Part shown: positions 1 to 11,223 of the stretch, piece by piece
How positions within the stretch are numbered: position 1 is the first letter of the stretch
Layout of the letters: each line of letters starts with the position of its first letter
NCBI RefSeq assembly: GCF_949987535.1
Contig: NC_080067.1
Span: forward strand, 44,762,910 to 44,826,909
DNA length: 64,000 bases
Source of the DNA: Balaenoptera acutorostrata
Lineage: Eukaryota; Chordata; Mammalia; Artiodactyla; Balaenopteridae
Reading direction: 5' to 3'
Made by a program: the position numbers and the translations under genes
The notes under the pieces: model-generated
Seen by the model: only the letters and a program-made list of their open reading frames with translations
Told to the model about the DNA's origin: nothing
Database searches by the model: none

Positions 1-555
1 GTAGCCCTTATAAGCACCAGGCCCTGTGTGGCTGCACAGGTCCCATACACATTAAGCCAGCTCTGTGTGGAGACAACATGGTGAGTTAGACAAAAACTCA
101 TTGCCAGCCTGGGAGGAGGGAGTGAAAGGAGAGGATGTGAGGGGAGAGAGGAGAGGATGAAGGGTCTGGGCATGGAGTGATGTGTGGATCTGAGTTGATT
201 CAAGTCTCCTAGCTTCCATTGGGCACTTCTGTGAGTGGAGCCTGAGTCAGTGCTCTGGGATCCAGTCTCTATCTGGGTGAACACCATGCTTTCCCTGCAT
301 GGCTCAGCTGTGGGAGTTGCTGTTTCTGCAGTATCAGATGGACACTTCCCTTCTGCAGTAACCATGTGTCGCCGTTGGCCTTGGCCATGTAGCAGGAGAG
401 ATGCCCAGGTGAGCTGGAGGTATGGCTTGGTCCTCCTCTCACTTATCACTTGTTGGCAACAGCTCTCTAACATTCCTGGTTGCTACTGAGCCCTGAGATG
501 CAGGAGGTGCCCTGCTCACCTAGAGGAGTGGTGCCTGTGTTTGGATGGGTGGGGT
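1..555. other. No recognisable gene or repeat
   Basis: Nothing in this stretch matches a gene or repeat family that I recognise. The 84-codon open frame at 235-489 has no recognisable domain and no supporting signals. Confidence 0.5.
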
Positions 556-559
556 CTGT

Positions 560-1019
560 ATTAGTTTGCCAGGGTGTCCGTAGGAAGGTACCACAGGCTA
601 GGTGGCTTGAATAACAGAGATATATTGCCTCACAGTTCTGGATGCCAGAAGCCCAAGATCAGGGTGTTGGCAGGGCTGGCTTCCTTCTGAGGGCTTTGAG
701 GAAGAATTTGGTCCATGCTGCTCATCTGGCTTCTGGTGGTTCATTGGCAGTCTTGGGCATTCCTTGGCTTCTGCTGCATCAGTCCCATCTGCCTTCATCT
801 TCACATGACGTTCTCCCTGTGTGCAGGTGTGTGTCCAAATTTATTCTTTTTATGAGGACACCAGTCAAATTGGATTAGGGGCTCACCCTACTCCGCTATG
901 ACCTCATCTTAACTAATTATTACCTGCAATGACCCTATTTCTAAATATAGTCACTTTCTGAGGTGCTGTGTGCTAGGACATTAGTGTATCAGTTTTGGGG
1001 GGCGGGGACACAATTCAAC
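560..1019 (+). repeat. Old mammal-wide interspersed repeat, copy 1 (family not named)
   Basis: The block opens with a TATTAGTTTGCCAGGGTG-like head. It continues with the landmarks 'CACAGTTCTGGATGCCAGAAG', 'CAGGGTGTTGGCAGGGC', 'ACCTCATCTTAACTAATTA' and 'GACACAATTCAACC'. The same landmarks occur in the same order at 9,216-9,678, so these are two diverged copies of one dispersed family. I recognise the sequence type from many mammalian genomes but cannot assign the family name with certainty. Short open frames on either strand inside it are chance frames. Confidence 0.7.
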
Positions 1020-1139
1020 CTGTAAAAGGGCCAAAAGAAATGAGCTTGTCTTTCTCCCGAGCTACCACAATAGTGAAACATACCTCTATCAACACTTAGA
1101 ACAGTAACCCCAAGAGGGGCTGTGGCTATGGGTTATGTG

Positions 1140-1640
1140 CCCAGCAGTTACTTGTAACCCTCCTTTCCTTGCCCACTTCCCACTGCAGAGGCTGGTATTA
1201 CCCAGATTCTCAGCTTCCCCTTGCAGTTAGGGGTGGCTGTATGACCTAGTTCTGGCTAGTGACATGTAACGGGTGGTCTCTGGGAAAGGTTTTCTTCCCA
1301 GGTGAAAGGAGAGAGAGGCCAGTGGAGAGAGATTTTTTTTTTTTTTTTTCTGCTCTTGGAATGTTCCTGTGTGAGACTTATGCTTGATGCTGCTCTAGTT
1401 TTCTGCCACCATGAGGGAAAGGTCAGCAGAATCACAGAGCTTCACACCCAGCACTGTGACCTGCCTAAGCCCTGGACCAAATAAGGAAAGTCTTCCTCTG
1501 CACTGTGTGATATGTGAGGTATTTAAATGTCTGTATTGTATTAAGACAGTGTTGGCTGGGTATTGCCACTTGCAGCCAACAACATGCCAACTTCTATAGA
1601 AGTTCTGCAAAAAATGGTTAAATAGATTAAGGAAAATGTT
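1140..1640 (+). repeat. Old interspersed repeat related to the block at 45.95 kb
   Basis: It contains the ordered landmarks 'GTATGACCTAGTTCTGGC', a 'GACATGTAACGGG' segment, 'GGAATGTTCCTG' and 'GCCACCATGAGG', followed by a 'CCTGGACCAAATAAG' end. A related, diverged series is present at about 45,955-46,425. The T-tract at 1,333-1,349 is a simple insertion within it. The family name is uncertain. Confidence 0.45.
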
Positions 1641-1644
1641 GAAT

Positions 1645-2775
1645 ATTATCATTTCTCTCAAAGCATTATAGTGCATGAAAACAAATCAAAGGCTTTACGA
1701 AGTTCTGTTAACCCGTGTTTCCTAAATATTTGTAACTATGAGGCTTCTCTCATCCATCCTCTCCCTCTCCCTCCCCCTCCGTCCCTCCCTCTCCTATGAC
1801 ATCTATTGATGTAACCATTGTCTTTTTTAGTATAACAGATCTTGATGGAGTTCAGTTTGGTTAAAAGTATGATATCAGATATGCTCAAGCTCTTTACCGA
1901 AGCCAAAGTTTCTGACTTTTTAATGCTCCCCATACCACCTCTGTAAATTACCACCTCCAGCCCATCCCTCTTCTGAGAACGGCAGCTCACTGCCCCCACC
2001 CCACTGTGCCTCAAGGAACAGGTTGGCCCCCAACTCGGGGGGCTGACTCCACTGAGGAGCTCCTCGTGCCCCTTGGGTGATCTTCCTAGATGAAGCAGTG
2101 ACCTCTCGTCAACTCATTTACCACCTCTCTCTGCTTCTCTCAGAGACAAGCAGAAAAATGTGGGAGCCAGAGGCTGCACTTAAACTGTCAGCTACAGAAG
2201 AGCCATTGTCGCCCTGGAGCTAGCGGAGACTAAATTCGGGGAGAATGTATGTGCTTCCTCTCCGGGAGACAGAATGGAGCAGATGGCCTATTAGCCAGAA
2301 AGGAGTTTCATTAGCATCAGCTGAAACAACTACAGAAAAGCAGCTTTGGTGAAAACCACTTGCAGCTTCCAGGGGGGCTTAGCTGCTTGCATACAAAACT
2401 CCTACAATTTCCTATCTTATGCTTTGTCATCTCTGGGCTAGCAAGGTGGAGAGTGAAGACAGCTTACAGTGCTTTATGTTTGTATTATGTTACACGTGTA
2501 CAACTTTTTTTTCATCTGTTCCCTAGGGACAGTTCTCTTTGCTATGCCCTTATCACAGAGAGGAAAATCTACCTTTTTTTTCACCCCCTAAGACTACCAA
2601 GATTAGAATTTGCCTCTTGCGAATTGCTTAGTTCATTGAAGGGGTACCTTCACAGAGGCAAATATCTTAATAACTGCAGAATGAAATTCACACACCTCGC
2701 ACAACAAGACACACTGAGTAATGGATAGCGACTCTTGATTTTAGACCAACCAGACACTAATGCCAGGCCTCTTAC
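1645..2775. other. Largely unique sequence
   Basis: I see no coding exon, RNA gene or recent mobile element here. The pyrimidine-rich CTCCCTCCCTC run near 1,757-1,796 is a simple low-complexity tract. The 122-codon frame at 2,360-2,728 shows no recognisable domain. Confidence 0.4.
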
Positions 2776-2779
2776 ATGT

Positions 2780-2990
2780 GATTTTTCAGGAAGTGACTTG
2801 AATTTCCTAAACCTCTCTGTCCTCATGTGTAAAGTGGGAATGATAGTATCTGTCCTGACCACTCTGTAGCATTGTTGTGTGGATTCCATGGAGAAGGCTG
2901 AGCTACTCATCTTATTTATTCTTGTATCTTTAGCATTGGGTTTGTTCCCTGGCATGTGGTAAATATTTAATAAATGAATATTGAATGAAA
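2780..2990 (+). repeat. MIR-type SINE, degraded
   Basis: The core segment 'CTCATGTGTAAAGTGGG' followed by 'AATGATAGTATC' is the MIR core motif. A downstream 'TAAATATTTAATAAATGAAT' end resembles a MIR/CORE-SINE tail. The copy is old and lacks clear direct repeats. Confidence 0.6.
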
Positions 2991-3529
2991 GGAGAAGTGA
3001 ATGTGTAAGGGTTACTGTTTCCTATGGCACTGCCAAATCTTATTCCTAGCATGTATAGAAGTTTGCAATTATAGATGTAGTTGTTTGGTTTGTGAAATTA
3101 CTTGTTTAATATTTTGATTTGACACTTGCTTAACTATAAAATCACATACAAATATAATAACAGTAACAACAATAATACTAATATATTTTTTTTAATTTTA
3201 ACACAGATTATCCAGAATCTAGATAATTAATTAAAATAAAAGTTAAAAGATTGCAGATTCCTTCTCTCCTGTTGTAGTCAGATGTTTGTCATAGTGCAGA
3301 CCCAGACCAATTCATGCCTTCTTTCCTTTCATAGCCCTCTCTGTTTATGTACAGTATATGGAATTTACAGTGTGTATAAAAGCTTCCAGAGGTTAGGTTC
3401 AGAAGATAGTAGGGATAACAGAGTAACTGTTAGGATACACAACTTCATACTTTTGAATGATCATGAAAAGAAAGTAGTGGCAATATTTCTTATTGACATG
3501 AAGGTGGAGGTTCTTGCCTTTTGTTTATT

Positions 3530-4040
3530 AAGGTACATACTGAGCAAATATATACACTAAGCACCTTCTAGGCCAGGCAGAGTGCTGGTTGTGGGGAGAA
3601 AATGGTGAGCAATACAAATACTCTTGCCTCCTATAAAGCGTAGAGTCTAGTGGGGGGATAAATACTAAACACTATTTGTACAAATAAGTCTATACGTATA
3701 AATTATACAAATATACATTATATTATATCCAGTATACATATAAGACATATATGCTAGGAAGGATATTTAAATAGTACAATTAGAAATGATAAGAGAAAGA
3801 GAGATTTAGGTTAGGGGCAGAGAGGGCTTCTATCAAAGAGTAGAATAAGCTGAGACCTAAATGATGAGTAGATGAAGCAGGTAAAGAAGAGGGATAAAGG
3901 TGGGAGAGTGCAAAGGCCCCGAGGCGGCCACGTGACCTGCAGCATAGAGAGCAGGTGATACATGGTAGAGGTAAGTCTGGAGAGGTGAGCAGAACCAGGT
4001 GATGCAGAGCTTTGTATCAAAGTGAAGGATTTTAGTGTTT
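3530..4040 (+). repeat. Ancient interspersed repeat, left part (split by an L1)
   Basis: The segment carries the landmarks 'GTGCAAAGGCCCCGAGG', 'GAGACCTAAATGATGAG' and 'GTATCAAAGTGAAGG'. These belong to a dispersed mammalian repeat whose continuation appears after the L1 insertion, at about 4,986-5,320. Related pieces occur near 13,270-13,570 and 31,700-32,180. The family name is not assigned. Confidence 0.5.
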
Positions 4041-4985
4041 TTGTTTTTTTTTTACATAGTTTTCCCCCAGCTTTATTGAGATAAAATTGACATATAACAT
4101 TGTGTAAGTTTAAGGGGTACAATGCGATGATTTGATACACATATATATTGTGAAATGATTACCACAATAAGGTTAGTTACACATCACCTCACATAATTAC
4201 CTTCTTTTCTGGTGAGAACATTAAAGATCTACTCTCCCAGTAACTTTTAAGCATATAATACAGTAATGTTAATTATAGTCACCATGCTACACATTAGAGC
4301 CCTAGAACTTATTCATCTTATATCTGGAAGTTTGTATACTTTGACCAACATCTCCCCATTTCCCCCACCTCCCAGAACCTGGTAACCACTATACTACTCT
4401 CTTCTTCTATAAGTATGGCTTTTTCAGCCTCCACGTATAAGTGAGATCATAAAGTTTTTGTCTCTCTCTGTCTACCTTATTTCACTTAACATAGTGCCCT
4501 CAGGGTCCATTCATGTTGTCACGAATGGCAGGATTTCATTCTTTTTTATGGTTGAGTAATATTCCATTGTATATATATATATACCATATTTTCTTTATCC
4601 ATTCATCTGTTGGTGGACACTTAGGTGGCTTCCATGTCTTGGCTATTGTGAATAACGCTGCAATGAACGTGGGAGTGCAGAAATCACTTTGAAATACTAA
4701 TTTCATTTCCTTTGGCTATATACCCAGAACTGGAATTGCTGGATCATATGGTACTCCTATTTTTAATTTTTTGAAGAACCTCCATACTGTTTTCCACACT
4801 GGAATTGGTACATCAATTTACATTCCCACCAACAGTGTACAAGGGTTCTCTTTTCTCCACATCCTCACCAACACTTATTATTTGTTGTCTTTTTGAAAAT
4901 AGCCATTCTCAAAGGTGTGAGATGATATCTCATTGTGGTTTTATCTTAACTGCAATGAGAACCTGGTGAACAGTTTTACATTTTT
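4037..4985 (-). mobile_element. Old L1 3' end (L1M-type), 5'-truncated
   Basis: On the minus strand this is the end of ORF2 plus a 3' UTR. A poly-T tract at about 4,043-4,051 marks the A-tail. 'CAGCTTTATTGAGATAAAATT' is the old L1 3' UTR end, and 'GGTTGAGTAATATTCCATTG' and 'CTGGATCATATGGTA' are reverse complements of the ORF2 C-terminal region. It sits inside an older repeat: 'AAGGATTTTAGTG' before it and 'AAAGATTGTGTTG' after it are a possible diverged target duplication. No coding frame survives. Confidence 0.85.
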
Positions 4986-5320
4986 TAAAGATTGTGTTGA
5001 CTGATGTGTGGAGAATGAATTAGGGTCAAGTGAGAGTGAACAGTTCAGAGGTTATTGTTGTAAATCAGACAAGGGATGATGGTGTTTTGGAGGAGACAGG
5101 TGAAGGTGGAGAAAAATGGAGGAATTGGAAACACTTCAGAGGAAGTGTCTCTAAGTCTTGTTGAGGAATTGGGCATTTGGACATTGGAGGAGATGATGGA
5201 CCATGGAAGACAATAGATTTTGGGTCTGAGAAATTGGTTGGATGGAGGAGCTACTGGATGAGAAGTGATTTGATGGGAAGATTTAGAAATATGAACTCAG
5301 GATAACCTTTCTTTCTTTTT
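4986..5320 (+). repeat. Ancient interspersed repeat, right part
   Basis: This resumes the repeat interrupted at about 4,037. The landmarks 'GATGTGTGGAGAATGAATTAG' and 'CAAGGGATGATGGTG' are in the expected order relative to the left part. Confidence 0.45.
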
Positions 5321-5338
5321 TTTTAAAATTAAGGCTTT

Positions 5339-5472
5339 TCTTGTATTTGTATGGAAATATGTATGGAAATACGTTAATATAAATGTTTCAGACATTACAT
5401 GAAATTTCTAAAAATCTTATATGTTCTGGTATAATGTTATAAGTAATAATCCTAGTTATTACTTAAAAAAAC
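5339..5472 (+). mobile_element. 134-bp retroinserted fragment of the L1 long 3' UTR
   Basis: The insert is a near-identical copy of the 3' UTR of the L1 at 58-64 kb (compare 63,170-63,290). It includes the repeated 'TTTGTATGGAAATATG' unit and the 'CTGGTATAATGTTATAAGTA' stretch, and it ends with a short A-run at 5,464-5,471. The 12-bp sequence AATTAAGGCTTT occurs on both sides, at 5,327-5,338 and 5,473-5,484, which is a target-site duplication. The upstream junction reads TT|AAAATT, a good L1 endonuclease site. The piece is an internal slice of the long 3' UTR, not its terminus. Confidence 0.8.
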
Positions 5473-7705
5473 AATTAAGGCTTTATTTTTTTTAGAGCAG
5501 TTTCAGGTTCACAGCAAAATTGAAGAGAAGGTACAGAGATTTCCCATATACCCCCTGATGCTACACATGCATGGCCTCCCCAGTTTTGAATATCCCCCAC
5601 CAGAGTGGTACATTTGTTGCAGTTGATGAACCTACACTGACACAGCATAATCACCCAAAGTTCATAATTTACATTAGGGTTCACTCTTGGTGTTGTACAG
5701 TTTATGGGTTTGGACAAATGTATAATGACATATATCCATCATTAGCATACAGAGTATTTTCAGAGTATGTCCTAAAAATTCTCTGTTTTCTGCCTATTCA
5801 TCCCCTGCTACCCTCCTCTCTGTCCCCATTTCCACCCCCACTGCCAGCTCCTGGCAACCACCGATCTTTATACTGTGTCCGTAGTTTTACTTTTCCCGGA
5901 ATGTCGTATAGTTGGAATCATACAGTATGTAGCTTTTCAGATTGGTTTCTTTCACTTAGAAATATGCACTTAAGGTTCCCCCATGTTTTTCATGACTTGA
6001 TAGTTCATTTCTTTTTATCACTGAATAACATTCCATTATCTGGATGTACCACAGTTTGTTTATCCATTCACCTACTGAGGAACATCTTGGTTACTTCCAA
6101 GTTTTGGCAATTATGAATAAATCTGCTATAAACATCCCTGTGCAGGTTTTTGTGTGGACATAAGTTCTCAACCCATTTAGGTAAATACCAAGGAGCATGA
6201 TTGTTGGATCATATGGTAATAGTATGTTTAATTTTGTAAGAAATCATCAAACAGTCTTCCAAAGTGGCTGTAGCATTTTGTATTCCCACCAGCAACAAGA
6301 GAGTTCCTGTTGCTCCACATGCTTGTCAGCATTTGGTGTTGTCAGTGTTCTGGATTTTGACCACTCTAATAGGTATGTAGTAGTATTGCTTTAATTTGCA
6401 TTTCCCTGATGACATATGATGTGAAGCATATTTTTATATGCTTATTTGCCATCTGTATATTGTCTTTGGTGAGGTGTCTGTTAAAGCCTTTGACCTAGGT
6501 TTTTTTTTTTTTTTTTAACATCTTTATTGGAGTATAATTGCTTTGCAATGTTGCGTTAGTTTCTGCTGTATAACAAAGTGAATCAGCTATATGTATACAT
6601 ATATCCCCATATCCCCTCCCTCTTGCATCTCCCTCTCATCCTCCTTATCCCACCCCTTTAGGTGGTCACAAAGCACCGAGCTGATCTCCCTGTGCTATGC
6701 GGCTACTTCCCACTAGCTATCTATTTTACATTTGATAGTGTATATATGTCAATGCCACTCTCTCACCTTATCCCAGCTTACCCTTCCCCCTCCCCATGTC
6801 CTCAACTCCATTCTTTATGTCTGCACCTTTATTCCTGTCCTGTCCCTAGGTTCTTCAGAACCATTTTTTTTTTTTTGGCCTAGTTTTTAATTGGGTTTTT
6901 TGTTTTCTTATTGTTGAGTTTTAAGAGTTCCTTGTATATTTTGGATAACAGTCCTTTATCAGATATGTATTTTGCAATTGTATTCTCTCAGTCTGTGGCT
7001 TATCTTCTTCTTCTCTTGACATTATCATTCTCAGTGCAGAAGTTTTTACTTTTAATGAAATCCATCTTATCAATTATTTATTTCATGGATCCTGCCTTGG
7101 TGTTGTATCTAAAAGTTATCACTATACCCAAGATCATCTAGGCTTTTTCCTATGTTCTCTTCTAGGAGTTTTATAGTTTTGCATTTTACATTTAGGTTTG
7201 TGATTCATTTTGAGTTAATTTTTGTGAAGGGTGTGAGATCTGTGTCTAGGTTAATTATTTTGAATGTGGATGTCCAGTTGTTCCAGCACCATTTGTTGAA
7301 AAGATTACCTTTGCTCCATTGTATTGCCTCTGCTCCTTTGTTGATTATATTTATGGAGATCTATATCTGGGCTCTCTGTTCCGTTCCATTGATCTATTCC
7401 TCTATTATTTCACCAGTTCCACACTGTCATGATTACTATAACTTTATAGTAAGTTGTGAAGTCAGGTAGTGCCAGTCTTCCATCTTTGTTCTTCTTCAAT
7501 ATTGTGTTGGCTATTCTGGGTTTTTGCCTTTTTATATAAACTTTAGAATCAGTTTGTCAATATCCACAAAATAACTTGCTGGGATTTTGATTGGAATTGT
7601 ATTGAATCTATAGATCAAGTTGGGAAGAATTGACATTTTGACAAGTTGAGTCTTCCTATTCATGAGTATGGAAGTATATCCTTTCTTTAATATTTAGAAA
7701 CATAT
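5473..7705 (-). mobile_element. Old L1 (L1M-type) 3' UTR and ORF2 tail, carrying a nested younger L1
   Basis: On the minus strand the 3' end lies at about 5,485-5,500 ('CTTTATTTTTTTTAGAGCAG'). The ORF2 C-terminal region follows, including 'GGATCATATGGTAATAGTATG' at about 6,210. ORF2 sequence then continues toward 7,705, where the element is 5'-truncated. The reading frame has many stops. It is interrupted at 6,501-6,876 by a younger L1 tail. The 181- and 128-codon open frames seen on the plus strand here are antisense shadows. Confidence 0.85.
6501..6876 (-). mobile_element. Younger L1 3' UTR fragment nested in an old L1
   Basis: The reverse complement matches the short-type L1 3' UTR, also seen at 17,556-17,937 and in reverse at 50,000-50,250: 'ACATCTTTATTGGAGTATAA', 'GGTGGTCACAAAGCACCGAG' and 'GCTATCTATTTTACATTTG'. 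Its tail is the T-run at 6,501-6,516. Direct repeats 'GACCTAGG' (6,492-6,499) and 'GGCCTAG' (6,877-6,883) flank it. It is truncated at the A-rich tract that separates ORF2 from the 3' UTR in this L1 family. Confidence 0.9.
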
Positions 7706-7709
7706 CTGG

Positions 7710-9210
7710 ATTGTTTTTCAGATTCAATTTCTCATATTTTCTAAGCAGCTGCAGACTATATTTATTGAGAAGGGAAATTTACATTTTATTTTTAAAAACA
7801 AACTTGTTTATTGGTTATGTTATGTTTGTTAGTACTTGTGATGCAGATCTTGAAACAGATAGGACTATATTAACTACCACACATTCAATCTGTTGAGCTA
7901 TGTCAAGAGAAGTGTGGGGAAATTAGTTACACTTCATAATGAAAGCAAGTCTACTTGGCATTGACAGAGTTGCTGGTTAGATTTCTCATGTTATGAGAGA
8001 TAAAGAGCAATTAAAGTGAAAATTTCTATTTACCCCTTCAGAATGTAAGGAAAATCATTAAGAGCCAATCATTTTGGAAGATTTTTCACAGTGGGAGGAA
8101 AGGTTGAAGGCAGATTAAGTGTTCAGACCTGCCAGAATCATTCAACAGAATCTTTCCGTACTTGGCAGCATTAAGCAAATGCCAATGGACTCCATTCATA
8201 TAAGGAATATGGTACTTATTCCTTAGCTTTTGAAAAGGGCTCACAGCCCCTTTCAGTTCCACTAAAATGTTTACTTTGATGAAGAATAGTTTATTTTAAT
8301 TCCTAGGCTTATGGAATTAAATAATTAATAAGCACCTAAGATTAGTGCTTATTTTCTTGGTAGGGATAAAATACATATTCTTATGTTTCATAGAAGATTT
8401 AAAAAGATTTTACTTGAACAAAACCCATCTAACTATTTAGTGTTGGGGGCAAAGTGATAGATTCAAGAGATATCTTAAAGAGAATCAGGTAACTTCATTT
8501 CTTTGCTTGAAGTGTTAATCTGAATCAAATGACATTGAAACACATTGCTAATCATACACTGAAATGTCAAAATTGGATACCAATCACCAGAAATTCCAAT
8601 ATCAACATATTTTGGATAATTTAGTGAGTATATTCCAAGTTTCCCATTTGTGGATTATATGTCAAAACAGTTCCAAAATATCAAGCTTAAGATCTATTCT
8701 TCACCTATTGTTTATGCAATGCAAAAGTTAAATCATTGTGTAAAATATTATGTTGCTTTAATATTCAGTAGGGAGATATTGAGAATACCATGCACATTTA
8801 AAATCTCTTAAATTATTTGACATATGAAAATCCATCTGTGTTACTGTTTATATAAAAAAGCTTTTCCTAGTTCCTTGGCAGTAGCAATTAAGCTTCATTT
8901 TTCATGTCAAAGCTTAATAATCACAAAATATGATGCTTGTACTCAATAAATTTACTTATGAAGAATACTGAATCCTCCTTGATCAATTAATTATCTTTGA
9001 AACCCTCCTCCATGGAATTTAGAAATTTCAGATTTATAAAAGGCTATTTAAGAAATAATAAGGTTAGGACAGAAAGAAAGAGAGTAAAGTTGTAGGACGT
9101 TAAGCCAAGGTTAAAAATAGTTTTGCAATTCATCAGTCCTTTATTGAGAGTAAGCAGAGGTGATTATACTCAGAAATGAGAGACAATATTTATTTCATTT
9201 ATTATCGTTA
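7710..9210. other. AT-rich sequence without recognised elements
   Basis: About 1.5 kb of AT-rich DNA with no recognised repeat, RNA gene or coding exon. It may be unique sequence. Open frames here are below 65 codons and unconvincing. Confidence 0.5.
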
Positions 9211-9215
9211 CCTGG

Positions 9216-9678
9216 ATATATTTGTTTCCAAGAGTTGCTATAATAAGGTACTGCAACCGGGTGTCTTAAAACAACAAAAATTTATTCCTTCACAGTTCTG
9301 GAGGTCAGAAGTCTTAAATCAGGGTGTTGGCAGGGTTAGTTCCTTCCTGAAGACTCTAGGAGAGGATCCTTCCTTGCTTCTTCCAGCTTCTGGTGGATTC
9401 AGGTGTTCCTTGACTTGTGGTAATAAAACTCAAACCTCTGCCTCCATCTGTACAGGGCTTCTCTCCTGTGTTTCTCCTCTTCTGTCTGTGTTTTCGTTTC
9501 TTATAAAACACTTGTCATTGAATTTAGAGTCTACCTGGTTAATCCAAGATGATCTCATCTAGAGATTCCTTACTTAATTACAGCTGTAAAGACCATTTTT
9601 TCCAAATAAGGTCACATTTGCAGGTTCTGGGACTTCAGACTTAGAGATATCTTTTTGGGGCCACAACTCAACCCACTG
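9216..9678 (+). repeat. Old mammal-wide interspersed repeat, copy 2 (family not named)
   Basis: This diverged copy has the same order of landmarks as 560-1,019: 'TTATTCCTTCACAGTTCTGG', 'CAGGGTGTTGGCAGGG', 'CCAGCTTCTGGTGG', 'AATAAGGTCACATTTG' and 'CCACAACTCAACCCA'. The 128-codon frame at 9,176-9,562 lies across it and is not a gene. Confidence 0.7.
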
Positions 9679-9679
9679 C

Positions 9680-9830
9680 AATTGATTAAGAGCATCTTAT
9701 AAATGTTAATTTCTCAGTTTTGATAATTGTACTAAGATGCTAATATTAGGAAATCTGTGTGTGTTATTTTCACAACTTTCTGGTAAGTCTAAAAATATTT
9801 CAAAATGGAAAGTTAAAAAAAAAAAAAGAA
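9680..9830 (+). mobile_element. Old L1 3' tail (L1M-type)
   Basis: 'TTTTGATAATTGTAC' followed by 'GGTAAGTCTAAAAATATTTC', 'AAAATGGAAAGTT' and an A-run resembles the terminal segment of old L1M elements. The copy is short and diverged. Confidence 0.55.
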
Positions 9831-10642
9831 ATAAAGCTCCTTGAACCTAGCTTCAAACTTACTGAATCCCAGTCGCCAGGGGGAGGAGATGTGCATTTAA
9901 TGTTAATAAATGCTCCAGATAATCCTTATGTAGACTCAGAAATTATAATTCCCCTTTTAGAGAAAAGAAATACAGCATAAAATAAGTGCCTTTTTTGTCC
10001 AGCATTGGTTACAGGAGATTTATAGGTCACAATTCAGTATATGGTTTTTACAGATGAAAGTGGATAATGGCCCTACCAGAGTTTGCATGGTGGCCCTGGG
10101 TTTGTCTAAGAGCTTGTCTAAGACTAAAACTCCAATGCTGCAACATATTTGAGTTTAACTCCTTTATAAGTGTTCGTTATTTTAGAATTGCTAGAATCTA
10201 CTCCATAATCTCTTGTGCAGTGACTTGTGCTTACTTTGTTTCATGTCATGACCACTGATTGATTGTTTTTGAGGTGGGATTTCAACCATTATAGAGAGAA
10301 GTGTGATTCTGCTTTACTCTAGTTCCCTAATGGTAAAATTTTCAGTTTAGATGTTTTGAACTGCAGCCTGTCTGGTACTTAGTCCTTTCAACAACCTGAT
10401 TCACTGATTATTGCAATGATTGCTTCTGCAAACTTCCTAGTTGGAAAGTGAAAGAGTTTAAAACTCAGCCAGCTGCTTTGTGAATTTGATATTAACTGAT
10501 GATCAACTGATGTTTTTATTTGAATAACTGAATTTCTGTGTGTCAATCGACGGGTAGTTCTGGCGTCTGCAAGCTAAGCTTTAACCTGCTCCAAAGGTGT
10601 GCACCATCTAAGTACACTGCCCATTTACAACCACCTTAAAAA
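9831..10642. other. No recognised gene or repeat
   Basis: AT-rich sequence with no feature that I can support. Confidence 0.4.
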
Positions 10643-10653
10643 GGCCTTGTCCA

Positions 10654-11175
10654 CAGAAATAGAGACACAGAGATAGAGAACAAATGTATGGACACCAAGT
10701 GGGGAAAGCAGGGAGCGGGAGGAACTGGGAGATTGGGATTGACATATATACACTAATGTGTATAAAACAGATAACTAATGAGAACCTGCTGTATAGCACA
10801 GGGAACTCCACTTCGCTGTACAGTAGAAACAACACAACATTGTAAAACAACTATACCTCCCCCACCCAAAAAAAGAAAAGATCTCTGACAAACTTATGGT
10901 TACTAGGGGGGAAGGGTGGGGTGGAGGGGTAGATTGCAAGTGTGGGATTGACATGTACACACTACTATATTTAAAATAGATAACCAACAAGGACCTACTA
11001 TATAGCACAGGGAACTCTGCTCAATATTCTGTAATAACCTAAATGGGAAAAGAATTTGAAAAAGAATAGGTGTATGTATATGTGTAACTGAATCACTTTG
11101 TTGTGCGCTGAAACTAATACATTGTTAATCAGCTATCAGCTATGCCCCAATATGAAATAAAACTTTTTAAAACAC

Positions 11176-11211
<36 letters not shown>

Positions 11212-11212
11212 A
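10654..11212 (+). mobile_element. L1 3' UTR fragment with two tandem tail modules
   Basis: The insert is bounded by (G)GCCTTGTCCA at 10,643-10,653 and (G)ACCTTGTCCA at 11,213-11,223, a diverged TSD, and ends in a poly(A) of about 30 (11,180-11,209). It holds two successive copies of a related 3' UTR block. The first has 'GGGATTGACATATATACAC' and 'GAACCTGCTGTATAGCACAG'. The second has 'GGGATTGACATGTACACAC' and 'GGACCTACTATATAGCACAG', then 'GTAATAACCTAAATGGG' and 'TGAATCACTTTGTTGTG'. One TSD surrounds both, so they arrived as one unit. Confidence 0.8.
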
Positions 11213-11223
11213 GACCTTGTCCA

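Noticed and set aside
5571..6116. 181-codon plus-strand open frame
   Set aside because: It lies antisense within an old minus-strand L1 3' UTR and has no domain.
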